Assembly: GCA_902571335.1 (NCBI GenBank)
Contig: CACGBT010000001.1
Span: 111,950 to 175,949 of the forward strand
Direction of reading: 5' to 3'
DNA length: 64,000 nucleotides
Source: an uncultured Prochlorococcus sp.
Lineage (GTDB): Bacteria; Cyanobacteriota; Cyanobacteriia; PCC-6307; Cyanobiaceae
Positions 53,034 through 61,277 of this stretch are shown one piece after another; position 1 is the first letter of the stretch, and the number at the start of each line of letters is the position of its first letter. The translations under genes were made by a program, and so were the position numbers. Under the pieces are notes generated by a model. That model was not told the DNA's origin. It did not search any database and saw only the letters and a program-made list of their open reading frames with translations.

Positions 53034-54812
53034 TTATTTTTTAATTGGAATTTTATAAATTTCAGATATGAACTTCTTCCATAAATAAGCTGCATTCCCA
53101 CTAGATAATTCAGATTCCTTGTTATCGTCGTAACCTATCCAGATCCCTGTTGTAAGGTTTTCAATGGAACCAATAAACCAGAGATCTTTATTTCCATCAG
53201 ATGTTCCTGTCTTACCATAAATTTTCTTTCCTTTTATAGAGGCTGCTTTTGAAGTGCCTTCTTTTACAGATTTTTCAAGAAGTTTATTTATTTTCTTGTT
53301 TATTTTTAAATCTAATATTTTCTTGGAACTAGATTTATTTTCCCAAATAGGTTGTTTTTTAAATGATTCTATTTTTTCTATGATTTCAGGGCTTTGAATC
53401 TTCCCATTATTGTTTATTGCAGAATATGCATTTGTGATGTTTAAAAGATTATCTCCATAGGCGCCAATAGCTAATGATGGGAATTCCTCAAACTCTTGCT
53501 CGTAACCTAGTCCAAATGAATTCGCTAAATTAATAATATTTTTCAAGCCGATTTTTTTTGTTATTGATATTGGAACGATATTTGATGAACTTTTAAATGA
53601 TTCAATCAAAGATATTGAACCTCTATAGTCTTCTGAAAAATTTTTTGGGCAATAACTTTCCCAGCATATTGGTAAGTCTTCAAATTTATCGCTCAATTTT
53701 ATTCCTTCTATTAATGCAGCAGCATAAGGGATTATTTTAAAAGTAGAACCTAAAGGTCTTACAGATAAAATCACTCTATTGTATTCATTAATCGATGGAT
53801 TTTTGCTGGTTATCATTGTCCTGATTAGTCCTGTGTTTGATTCGATAGATAAGAGACCAAATTCAAGTTCTTTAGGACCTGCGTATCTTGATATTTTTTG
53901 ACCTTTTTCTTGCCAATCTTTGTTGATAGAAGATTTAATTCTTAAAAACTTATAATCATTTTTACTTCCAATTTTTTTATCTGTTTCCTGAAGAATAAAT
54001 TTTATTAGTAATTTATCATCTAAAAAATTATCAGCTGTTTGATAATTTAACTTTATTTTTTCTTTAATAGCCTTATTCTTATTTGCAAGAGAAATATATC
54101 CATCAACATACATTGATTCAAGAACTTTATTTCTATTTTTAATAGCTAGTTCTAAATTTTGATAAGGTGAATAAATTGATGGAGCTGGAGCTAATCCTGC
54201 AATTAATGCGATCTCTGATAAAGTCAATTCTTCTATGAATTTTCCAAAATAAACTTGGGCAGCCTCTTCTACGCCGTATGCTCCTGATCCTAGATAAATA
54301 TTATTTAAATATAATTTTAAAATTTGATTTTTGGTATATCTAAATTCAAGTATTAGTGATATAAATATTTCTTTGATTTTTCTTTGAAAACTTAAATCAT
54401 TATTTAGAAAAAGTAATCTAGCAACTTGTTGTGTAATCGTACTTCCTCCTTCTTTAACATAACCACTTCTAATATTTTGAATAAGGGCACGTGAAATACT
54501 TTTTAAATCTATTCCATTATGTTTATAAAATCTTTTATCCTCAGAAGATATAAAAGAATGTTTAAGAAAAAATGGAATTTTATGATAACTATTATCTATT
54601 TCAAATTTGCGGCTTAATTTGCTTAGTATCTTATTATCAGAAGATGATATTACGTAAGAATATTTAGTTTCTCTAGACTTTTTATTTTTAGAAACGTCAA
54701 ATTTTAAGGTACTAAATATTAGACTAAAAAAATAAAAAGATATTCCAGAAAAAATTAATATTGGAATTATTAAAACAAAAGATTTGAATTTAATCTTTTG
54801 CACCTTAAGCAA
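53034..54812 (-). CDS. Bifunctional class A penicillin-binding protein
   Basis: The enzyme polymerises and cross-links peptidoglycan. The 592-residue protein has an N-terminal membrane anchor (about 10-33), a GT51 transglycosylase domain with SSEDKRFYKHNGID, GGSTITQQVARLLF, RKIKEIFISLILEF and YLGSGAYGVEEAAQVYFGK, and a transpeptidase domain with the active-site serine in GSTFK (about 352), SSSNIVP and the KTGTSDG motif (about 533). Length is slightly short for the class. The N-terminus overlaps the end of chlG by 8 nt, giving coupled expression. Confidence 0.93.
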   Translation of the reverse strand: MLKVQKIKFKSFVLIIPILIFSGISFYFFSLIFSTLKFDVSKNKKSRETKYSYVISSSDNKILSKLSRKFEIDNSYHKIPFFLKHSFISSEDKRFYKHNGIDLKSISRALIQNIRSGYVKEGGSTITQQVARLLFLNNDLSFQRKIKEIFISLILEFRYTKNQILKLYLNNIYLGSGAYGVEEAAQVYFGKFIEELTLSEIALIAGLAPAPSIYSPYQNLELAIKNRNKVLESMYVDGYISLANKNKAIKEKIKLNYQTADNFLDDKLLIKFILQETDKKIGSKNDYKFLRIKSSINKDWQEKGQKISRYAGPKELEFGLLSIESNTGLIRTMITSKNPSINEYNRVILSVRPLGSTFKIIPYAAALIEGIKLSDKFEDLPICWESYCPKNFSEDYRGSISLIESFKSSSNIVPISITKKIGLKNIINLANSFGLGYEQEFEEFPSLAIGAYGDNLLNITNAYSAINNNGKIQSPEIIEKIESFKKQPIWENKSSSKKILDLKINKKINKLLEKSVKEGTSKAASIKGKKIYGKTGTSDGNKDLWFIGSIENLTTGIWIGYDDNKESELSSGNAAYLWKKFISEIYKIPIKK

Positions 54813-55752
54813 CTAAAAAACTATGTCCTATCGCTAAAGCTGTAACTAACATTCCAGTTATAAGGAACGGTTGGGCACTTGCTTGATATTTGACATCAAA
54901 CTTTAGAGGATCTCTTAGTAACCACATATCTTGAAATGTAATTTGTGGAATTATCAATAAAACCAAAATTACAGAGGCTAAATGTTGTCCAATAATGACT
55001 AATACTACAACCATTGCTAATTGAAAAATATCAATCAGTCCTGCACTTATTCTACTTGCATTTTTAATTCCAAATACTACTGGGAGAGAATTCAAGCCTA
55101 GCTTTGAGTCTCCTTCAACACTTTTGAAATCATTAATAACAGCAATTCCAAGTCCTGAGAGGCTATAAGCAAGTGTTAGTATAGCCGTCACGATAGTTAA
55201 TTTTCCAAACAAGGCTTGTCCGGCCCACCAAGGTAAAGCAATATAAGATGCTCCTAAAGCATAATTTCCAAGCCAACCATTCTGTTTTAATTTGAGTGGT
55301 GGAGCAGAATATATATAACTAACAAAGGAACCACCTAATGCCAAAAGTAAGACGGAGGGGAAGCTGTGCTTAGCATATAAATCTAATAGAAAAGCAACTA
55401 TTAAACCCGCTATAAGTAATACCCAGATTTGTATTTTTACATCTTTAATTGAAATTTTCCCAGAAGGAATTGGTCTATTTGGTTCATTAATTGCATCAAT
55501 TTCTTTATCAAAAAAATCATTTATAGTTTGGGTATAACCAGCCAGAAGTGGTCCACTCATCAACATACATGCTAATGAAGCGAGAACATTACTAAATGTC
55601 CACTCAAAATTCCCACTTGCAGCTGCTCCACAAATAACTCCCCATATCAAAGGTATCCACGTTATGGGTTTCATTAACTGTATACGAAGTTTCCATATAC
55701 TTGATGTTTCAGAGGCACCCTTAATTCCTAATAGTTGTTTTGGATCATTCAC
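54805..55752 (-). CDS. chlG: Chlorophyll synthase
   Basis: ChlG esterifies chlorophyllide with geranylgeranyl or phytyl diphosphate in the last step of chlorophyll synthesis. The 315-residue UbiA-fold protein has about eight helices and the two Asp-rich sites: NDFFDKEIDAINEPNRPIPSG (prenyl-PP binding) and NDFKSVEGDSKLGLNSLPVVFG (second). WIPLIWGVICGAAASG near residue 33 is also typical. Presence indicates a photosynthetic organism. DUF2862 lies 8 nt upstream on the same strand. Confidence 0.96.
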   Translation of the reverse strand: MNDPKQLLGIKGASETSSIWKLRIQLMKPITWIPLIWGVICGAAASGNFEWTFSNVLASLACMLMSGPLLAGYTQTINDFFDKEIDAINEPNRPIPSGKISIKDVKIQIWVLLIAGLIVAFLLDLYAKHSFPSVLLLALGGSFVSYIYSAPPLKLKQNGWLGNYALGASYIALPWWAGQALFGKLTIVTAILTLAYSLSGLGIAVINDFKSVEGDSKLGLNSLPVVFGIKNASRISAGLIDIFQLAMVVVLVIIGQHLASVILVLLIIPQITFQDMWLLRDPLKFDVKYQASAQPFLITGMLVTALAIGHSFLVA

Positions 55753-55760
55753 TTTACTTT

Positions 55761-55985
55761 TTAACCTTTCTCAATTTCTTCTGGGAAAAACCAATTTTGC
55801 TCACCATTCTGAAATTTTGCGGTGATTCCAATACTTCTGCCGTCTGTCATTTTATAGCCTGTTATTACGGCTTTAGGATTCGAGGATATTTGATCGATTA
55901 ATTTAGCTGGTAGTCTATCCTTTACTTTGTTAATGTTAATTTTGATTTTACTACCGATTTTGGGTAATAATTTTGTTTCAGCCAT
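55761..55985 (-). CDS. DUF2862 family protein
   Basis: The 74-residue protein has KIGSKIKININKVKDRLP, a central KAVITGYKMTDGRSIGITAKF and WFFPEEI near the end. The short SH3-like beta layout is that of cyanobacterial DUF2862 proteins. Function is unknown. It precedes chlG by 8 nt, suggesting co-expression. Start is ATG at 55985, divergent from hisF. Confidence 0.82.
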   Translation of the reverse strand: MAETKLLPKIGSKIKININKVKDRLPAKLIDQISSNPKAVITGYKMTDGRSIGITAKFQNGEQNWFFPEEIEKG

Positions 55986-56044
55986 AAGAGGTAAAATGGA
56001 AGCTATTATGCAAGATTAACAGCATTTGGACAATTTTTAATAAA

Positions 56045-56815
56045 ATGGTAGCTCTTCGTTTAATTCCTTGTTTAGATGTCGCCTATGGCAGAGTGGTTAA
56101 AGGTGTAAATTTTGTTAACTTGAGAGACTCAGGCGATCCTGTTGAGTTGGCTTGTAGGTATTCTGATGAGGGCGCAGATGAATTAGTATTCTTAGATATT
56201 AGAGCTAGTGTAGAAAATAGAAATACATTAGTTGACCTTGTCTCTAGGACCGCAAAATTAGTAAAAATCCCATTTACAGTAGGTGGAGGAATAGATTCTG
56301 TTTCTTCAATTAATGATCTTTTAAGAGCTGGAGCGGACAAAGTGAGTTTGAATTCTTCTGCTGTTATAAATCCAGATTTAATTTCTAAAAGTTCAAGAGC
56401 ATTTGGTAATCAATGTATAGTGATAGCAATTGATGCTAAAAGAAAAGTTAATAAGACTGATGAATGGGAGGTTTATGTAAAAGGAGGGAGAGAAAATACT
56501 GGAATAGATGTATTAAGTTGGGCAAAGAAAGTTGAGGAGTTAGGCGCAGGGGAGATTTTGCTTACTTCAATGGATGGTGATGGCACGCAGAATGGATATG
56601 ATTTACATCTGACTGAATCTGTTACAAATATTGTTAACATCCCAGTGATTGCTTCTGGAGGTGCGGGTTGTTTAGAAGATATTTATGATGTTTTCAATGA
56701 AGGCAGGGCATCTGCCGCACTTTTAGCATCATTACTTCATGATAAGAAACTTTCTTTAAGAGAAATAAAGACTTTCCTCCTCGAAAAAAAACTTCCAATT
56801 AGACCATATGAATAA
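56045..56815 (+). CDS. hisF: Imidazole glycerol phosphate synthase, cyclase subunit
   Basis: HisF forms imidazole glycerol phosphate and AICAR with ammonia from HisH. The 256-residue TIM barrel has the catalytic aspartates in [18 protein letters not shown] (Asp11) and [17 protein letters not shown] (Asp about 130-135), and the phosphate-binding motifs VGGGI and ASGGAG. Length is standard. Start is ATG at 56045. menG follows by 43 nt. Confidence 0.97.
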   Translation: MVALRLIPCLDVAYGRVVKGVNFVNLRDSGDPVELACRYSDEGADELVFLDIRASVENRNTLVDLVSRTAKLVKIPFTVGGGIDSVSSINDLLRAGADKVSLNSSAVINPDLISKSSRAFGNQCIVIAIDAKRKVNKTDEWEVYVKGGRENTGIDVLSWAKKVEELGAGEILLTSMDGDGTQNGYDLHLTESVTNIVNIPVIASGGAGCLEDIYDVFNEGRASAALLASLLHDKKLSLREIKTFLLEKKLPIRPYE

Positions 56816-56858
56816 AACTTAATTTAATCCCAAAAAGAAATCAGTTAAAAATTTAAAA

Positions 56859-57560
56859 ATGAAATTCACAAAAACTATCGAGGTCGAATATATATTTAAT
56901 AAAATTTCTTATAAATATGACTTCTTAAATAATCTATTAAGTTTTGGGTTGCACAGATTATGGAAAAGGAAATTAGTTAATTTATTGGACCCTTTAAACG
57001 GTGAAGATTGGGCTGATTTATGCTGTGGAACTGGAGATTTGGCATTCTTAATTTCTGAGAGAGTTAGTCCAAGGGGTTCAATTACTGGGATTGACAGTGC
57101 AGAGGATATCTTAAATATTGCAAAAAAAAAATCAGAGCAAAAAAAAAATAAGTTTATTAAGTGGGAAATTAAAGATGTATTAGAAATTAATGATTATTCA
57201 AAAAATTTTGATGGGATTTGTATGTCATATGGCCTTAGAAACTTGAATAATGTTGAAGAAGGAATAAAAAAAGTTTTTGATCTTTTGAGGGATAAGGGGA
57301 GGGCAGGATTTTTGGATTTTAATCACTCAAGAAGAAATTCTTTATCCAATATTTTTCAGAAAATTTATTTGAGATTAATTGTAGTAACCATTTCGCGGCT
57401 TTTTAATTTAGGTCCTGAGTACGCATATATTGAAAAAAGTATTAGTAATTTTCCAAAGAAAAATGAGCTTATAAATATTGCTAAGGAAGTTGGATTTAAA
57501 AAAGCTGAATATAGGACTATTTTGGGGGGGCAAATGGGAATACTAATTTTAACTAAATAA
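56859..57560 (+). CDS. menG: Demethylphylloquinone/demethylubiquinone-type methyltransferase
   Basis: The enzyme methylates the quinone ring in the final step of phylloquinone synthesis (MenG) and belongs to the UbiE/COQ5 family. The 233-residue protein has YDFLNNLLSFGLHRLWKRK, the SAM motif WADLCCGTGDLAF, ITGIDSAEDIL, DGICMSYGLRNLNNVEEGI and the terminal GGQMGILILTK. In photosystem I organisms phylloquinone serves as A1. It lies 3' of hisF and converges with the dciA-like gene. Confidence 0.92.
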   Translation: MKFTKTIEVEYIFNKISYKYDFLNNLLSFGLHRLWKRKLVNLLDPLNGEDWADLCCGTGDLAFLISERVSPRGSITGIDSAEDILNIAKKKSEQKKNKFIKWEIKDVLEINDYSKNFDGICMSYGLRNLNNVEEGIKKVFDLLRDKGRAGFLDFNHSRRNSLSNIFQKIYLRLIVVTISRLFNLGPEYAYIEKSISNFPKKNELINIAKEVGFKKAEYRTILGGQMGILILTK

Positions 57561-57565
57561 AGAAC

Positions 57566-58096
57566 TTAGTTTTTAATTTTTCTCCAACAAAAAGAACATT
57601 TTCCCCATCTTTTAATTTCTCCCTCAGGAGTAGGGGAATTACAAACAGTACAAATGCACATATTATTTTGATTGATTCTGCTTGGATGCTTTGCCCAAAC
57701 TATCTTTGCATTAGTAGCTTTGATATTTTTATTTTTAATTTCATAATTTTGTATTATTTTTATTTCATTCAAAGTTATTCCAATTTTCTCGATTCTCTCT
57801 TTTAATTTATGCTTGTTATAGATTAAAGCTTGGCGCCACTGTGGATGATTTACTGCAATAGTAAGTATTTTTTTTTCAATATTTAATGGTTTACATTCTT
57901 GAAATAGTTCCAAACCAGTTAATTTCTCCCAGTTTTCGTTAATTTTAGAAAGTTTATCTAAGTCTCCCCATGATTTTTTGAAATTATCAAGACAATTTTT
58001 TAATGGCTGTGGATTCCTTCTATTCACTATTGGCAAATACGTGTTGTCCAATTTGTATAATTTACTTATTAAGACTAAAGTTAATCTAATCTTCAA
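57566..58096 (-). CDS. dciA: DciA-like (DUF721) protein with C-terminal CxxC pair
   Basis: DciA-type proteins act with replicative helicase DnaB in bacteria lacking DnaC. The protein of up to 176 residues has a DUF721 core (about 35-118): WEKLTGLELFQECKPLNIEKK, ILTIAVNHPQWRQALIYNKHKL and a following helix. Unusually, a C-terminal segment (about 145-172) has two CxxC pairs, CTVC (149, 152) and CSFC (167, 170), around PTPEGEIKRWG, which looks like a zinc ribbon. The start is uncertain: TTG at 58096 gives the length shown, and the true start may be at a downstream TTG. Confidence 0.78.
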   Translation of the reverse strand: MKIRLTLVLISKLYKLDNTYLPIVNRRNPQPLKNCLDNFKKSWGDLDKLSKINENWEKLTGLELFQECKPLNIEKKILTIAVNHPQWRQALIYNKHKLKERIEKIGITLNEIKIIQNYEIKNKNIKATNAKIVWAKHPSRINQNNMCICTVCNSPTPEGEIKRWGKCSFCWRKIKN

Positions 58097-58126
58097 AAAG
58101 ATGCTCGTTGTTTTAATAAAGAATTT

Positions 58127-58876
58127 GTGAAAGTTATTGGATCTGCAGCTAAGACAGTTTTTTATTTAAAAAAAATTCACGGTCAATATCCAAGCTGGAG
58201 ACTTCTTTACAAAATAAAATGTAAGAGTACCGAAAATGAGCTAACAAAACTGCTTAGATATTCTGAAATAAAGAAAAACAAGCCAGTAGCGATAATTGCA
58301 AGAGAACAGTTCGCAGGGTTTGGACAAAACTCAAAAACTTGGGTTTCTCCAAATGGCGGGATTTGGTTGAGTGCCGCTTATCCAATATTTTCAAAAGAAT
58401 TTGCAAGTCAAATATTTAATTTGTCTTTAGGTATTAAGTTATGTGAAATGCTTAGAGAAGAGAATATAAATGTTTGTTTGAAATGGCCAAATGATATTTT
58501 TTTTGGTTCAAAAAAGTTAATTGGATTTTTACCAAGGGTAATAACAAGAGGCAAAGAAATTATCTATGTAAGAGTAGGACTTGGCATGAATGTTTTAAAT
58601 TACACTCCATCAGAGGGTATTCCATTATCAAAAATACTTAAAACTAAGAATATTAATCAACATTATTGGACAGCTAAAGTTCTTAAAGCTATTTATGATT
58701 CAATTGAATCTAATAAGAACAAAGAATATGTGATTAAATCTGCAAATAAGTTTCTTACTAAAAGTCTTTTACCTAGTGGTTATTGTCCTCATACATGGAA
58801 AATTAAAGATATTGATTTCAATGGGAATTTAAGAATTGAAAATGAAACTCAAATGAAGGTAATTAGAAGGTTTTGA
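58127..58876 (+). CDS. birA: Biotin--[acetyl-CoA-carboxylase] ligase
   Basis: The ligase adds biotin to the BCCP subunit of acetyl-CoA carboxylase. The 249-residue protein is the short type without the N-terminal DNA-binding domain: AIIAREQFAGFGQNSKTWVSP (usual AxxQxxGRGRxGxxW), GIWLSAAYP, CLKWPNDIFFGSKKLIGFLP and GLGMNV. The GRGR biotinyl-AMP loop reads AGFGQN here. Start is GTG at 58127. It converges with the ABC ATPase gene, 2 nt apart. Confidence 0.88.
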   Translation: MKVIGSAAKTVFYLKKIHGQYPSWRLLYKIKCKSTENELTKLLRYSEIKKNKPVAIIAREQFAGFGQNSKTWVSPNGGIWLSAAYPIFSKEFASQIFNLSLGIKLCEMLREENINVCLKWPNDIFFGSKKLIGFLPRVITRGKEIIYVRVGLGMNVLNYTPSEGIPLSKILKTKNINQHYWTAKVLKAIYDSIESNKNKEYVIKSANKFLTKSLLPSGYCPHTWKIKDIDFNGNLRIENETQMKVIRRF

Positions 58877-58878
58877 AT

Positions 58879-59565
58879 TTAATTAACTTTTAATTCAACT
58901 ATTCTTCCATCCTTAAATTTGGCTATTTTTTTTGCGCGATTTGCAACTTCATCTTCATGGGTAACTAAAACTATAGTTATTCCAGATTCATGCAGCTTGT
59001 CAAAAAGATCTAGTACATCTTCAGTGGTTTTTGAATCTAGTGCTCCAGTAGGTTCGTCTGCTAACAAAATTGCAGGGTTATTGATAATAGCCCTCGCAAT
59101 AGCAACTCTTTGTTGTTGGCCTCCGGATAATTGGTTTGGACGATTATTCATTCTTTCTGAAAGGCCAACTTTTTTTAGGGCACTCTTACCCCTCACTAAT
59201 CTTTGCTCAGGTTCAATACCAGCATAAATCATTGGCAAAGTTACGTTTTCGAGAGCAGTTGCGTCTGAAAGCAGATGAAATTGTTGAAAAACGAAGCCTA
59301 ATTTTTGATTACGTATTTCGGCTAGCTCATCATCAGATAAATTCTCAACAGGGATTCCATTTAACTTGTAAACACCTTCAGATGGTCTATCTAGACATCC
59401 AATAATATTCATAGCTGTACTTTTGCCTGAGCCACTAGCTCCCATTACAGCTAAATAATCACCTTTATAAATTTCTAAATTTATGCTGTCTAAGGCTTTA
59501 ACAGTTAGATCATCTTTCCCATATGTTTTAGAGATTTTTTCTAAACTTGCAACTTTCTTAGACAT
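58879..59565 (-). CDS. ABC transporter ATP-binding protein, LolD/MacB/DevA type
   Basis: The 228-residue ATPase has Walker A GASGSGKST, Q-loop FVFQQFHLLSD, signature LSGGQQQR, Walker B ILLADEPTG, the D-loop ALDSKT and switch VTHE. The sequence class is that which pairs with MacB/FtsX-like permeases and exports or extracts lipids, lipoproteins or peptides; in cyanobacteria the DevBCA exporter is one example. No permease is adjacent. It lies 17 nt past ndhB on the same strand. Confidence 0.93.
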   Translation of the reverse strand: MSKKVASLEKISKTYGKDDLTVKALDSINLEIYKGDYLAVMGASGSGKSTAMNIIGCLDRPSEGVYKLNGIPVENLSDDELAEIRNQKLGFVFQQFHLLSDATALENVTLPMIYAGIEPEQRLVRGKSALKKVGLSERMNNRPNQLSGGQQQRVAIARAIINNPAILLADEPTGALDSKTTEDVLDLFDKLHESGITIVLVTHEDEVANRAKKIAKFKDGRIVELKVN

Positions 59566-59581
59566 TTATTGAAAAATTCTT

Positions 59582-61102
59582 CTAGGAAATATTATTTGCT
59601 GCAACAATAACATCTTTTAAAAAAGGAGTTTCTGAAACTGCTGTGTTAGCTAATTTAAAAAGAGGATTAGACAGGATTCCTCCAAGAGCAGTTACCGCCA
59701 CGCAAGTATAAAGTGCAATTCTCAAGGGAGGCAATCCTACAATTCCCCAATTAATTTCAGGATATGATTTGACTATTTTAGAAGCTTCCTGTGGTTCTTT
59801 TACCACCATCATTTTGATCACTGAGATGTAGTAATAAATAGATATAACTGAAGTTACTAGTCCAACGATTACTAATAAATACTGATGATTTGCCCAACCT
59901 GCAAAGAACAAATATATCTTTCCAAAAAAACCTAACATTGGAGGTAAACCTCCAAGTGATAGAAGACAAAGGCTTAAGCCTAATGTAATAAGAGGATCTT
60001 TTTGGTAAAGTCCTGAGTAATCAACAATCCTGTCAGAACCAGTTCTTAATGAGAAAAGTATTACACATGCAAATGCACCCAAATTCATAAACAAATATGC
60101 TGCCAAATATAATACAGCAGCTGATAACCCATCTTGTGTCCCAGATACTATTCCAATCATTACGAATCCAGCTTGACCAATAGAACTGTAAGCTAGCATT
60201 CTTTTCATTGATGTTTGAGCTAGAGCTACAACGTTTCCTAGAGCCATGCTCAAGAGGGCCAAAATAGTAAATAAAAGTTTCCATTCCTCATCGAAAGAAG
60301 AGAAAGTAGTGCTTAATATTCTTATTGCGAATGCAAATCCTGCTGTTTTCGAACCAACAGATAAAAAAGCAACTACAGGTGTAGGTGATCCCTCATATAC
60401 ATCAGGAGTCCATTGATGAAAAGGAACAGCAGCTATTTTAAATGCAACAGTTGATAAAACAAATACAAGAGCTAAAGAGGTAATGAATGAAGGCTTATTG
60501 ATAATCTCTAATCCAATGGTTGTTAAGTTTGTTGAACCACTTAATCCATAAAGAAAAGATGAACCATACAAATAGACCGCAGCAGCAGCAGAACCAACAA
60601 GCAAGTATTTTAATGCTGCTTCTGCACTTCTCGGATCTCTTTTGAGATAACCAGAAAGTAAATAGCTTGCTACTGATAGAGTCTCAAGAGATATAAATAC
60701 ACTAATAAGGTCAGTAGATCCACACAGAAGCATTGCTCCAAGAGTTGCAGAAAGAACTATCGCTGCAAACTCCCCAATAGGGCTTCCACTTTGCTCTGTA
60801 TAACGCCAGCTTATGAGTAAAGAAAATAAAGTTGATAAAGCAATTATTGCTCTAAATGCTATTGCTAAATTATCTGAATTAAAGGACCCAAGAAATGCAC
60901 TATCTACTGGATTACTCCATTGCAATGCCAAGCTAACAAGAGAGCTCCCAATTGATGTATAGCAAATTATTGGTGCCCATTTTGATGCAGTTTTTTCTCC
61001 AGCTAAATCTACAAGAAGTGTTCCAACAATACCTAGTAAAATAAAAGCCTCTGGAATAATGGCTTGAGCATTTAAGTTAATTGTAAAGATTTCGTTGGGC
61101 AC
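59582..61102 (-). CDS. ndhB: NAD(P)H-quinone oxidoreductase subunit 2 (NdhB)
   Basis: NdhB is an antiporter-like membrane subunit of the photosynthetic NDH-1 complex, used in respiration, cyclic electron flow and CO2 uptake. The 506-residue protein has about 14 helices and the family motifs: [73 protein letters not shown] and [16 protein letters not shown]. Start is ATG at 61102. It is divergent from topA. Confidence 0.97.
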   Translation of the reverse strand: MPNEIFTINLNAQAIIPEAFILLGIVGTLLVDLAGEKTASKWAPIICYTSIGSSLVSLALQWSNPVDSAFLGSFNSDNLAIAFRAIIALSTLFSLLISWRYTEQSGSPIGEFAAIVLSATLGAMLLCGSTDLISVFISLETLSVASYLLSGYLKRDPRSAEAALKYLLVGSAAAAVYLYGSSFLYGLSGSTNLTTIGLEIINKPSFITSLALVFVLSTVAFKIAAVPFHQWTPDVYEGSPTPVVAFLSVGSKTAGFAFAIRILSTTFSSFDEEWKLLFTILALLSMALGNVVALAQTSMKRMLAYSSIGQAGFVMIGIVSGTQDGLSAAVLYLAAYLFMNLGAFACVILFSLRTGSDRIVDYSGLYQKDPLITLGLSLCLLSLGGLPPMLGFFGKIYLFFAGWANHQYLLVIVGLVTSVISIYYYISVIKMMVVKEPQEASKIVKSYPEINWGIVGLPPLRIALYTCVAVTALGGILSNPLFKLANTAVSETPFLKDVIVAANNIS

Positions 61103-61277
61103 TTTATTAAATTGGATTAAATTAGATGTTTGATTGTAAGGGTCTAAGAGTTAATCTTAACTTGATTATAATTTGTAGGTATGATTTTTGAAATTTTAAG
61201 AAGAAATTACTTGAAAAAGCTTCAAATAATCATAATATGCCCTAATTGAACAAAAACACCAATTTTTGAAATAAACC

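Noticed and set aside
58919..59405. Plus-strand frames antisense to the ABC ATPase gene
   Set aside because: The minus strand has complete Walker A, signature and Walker B motifs; the antisense products have no motif.
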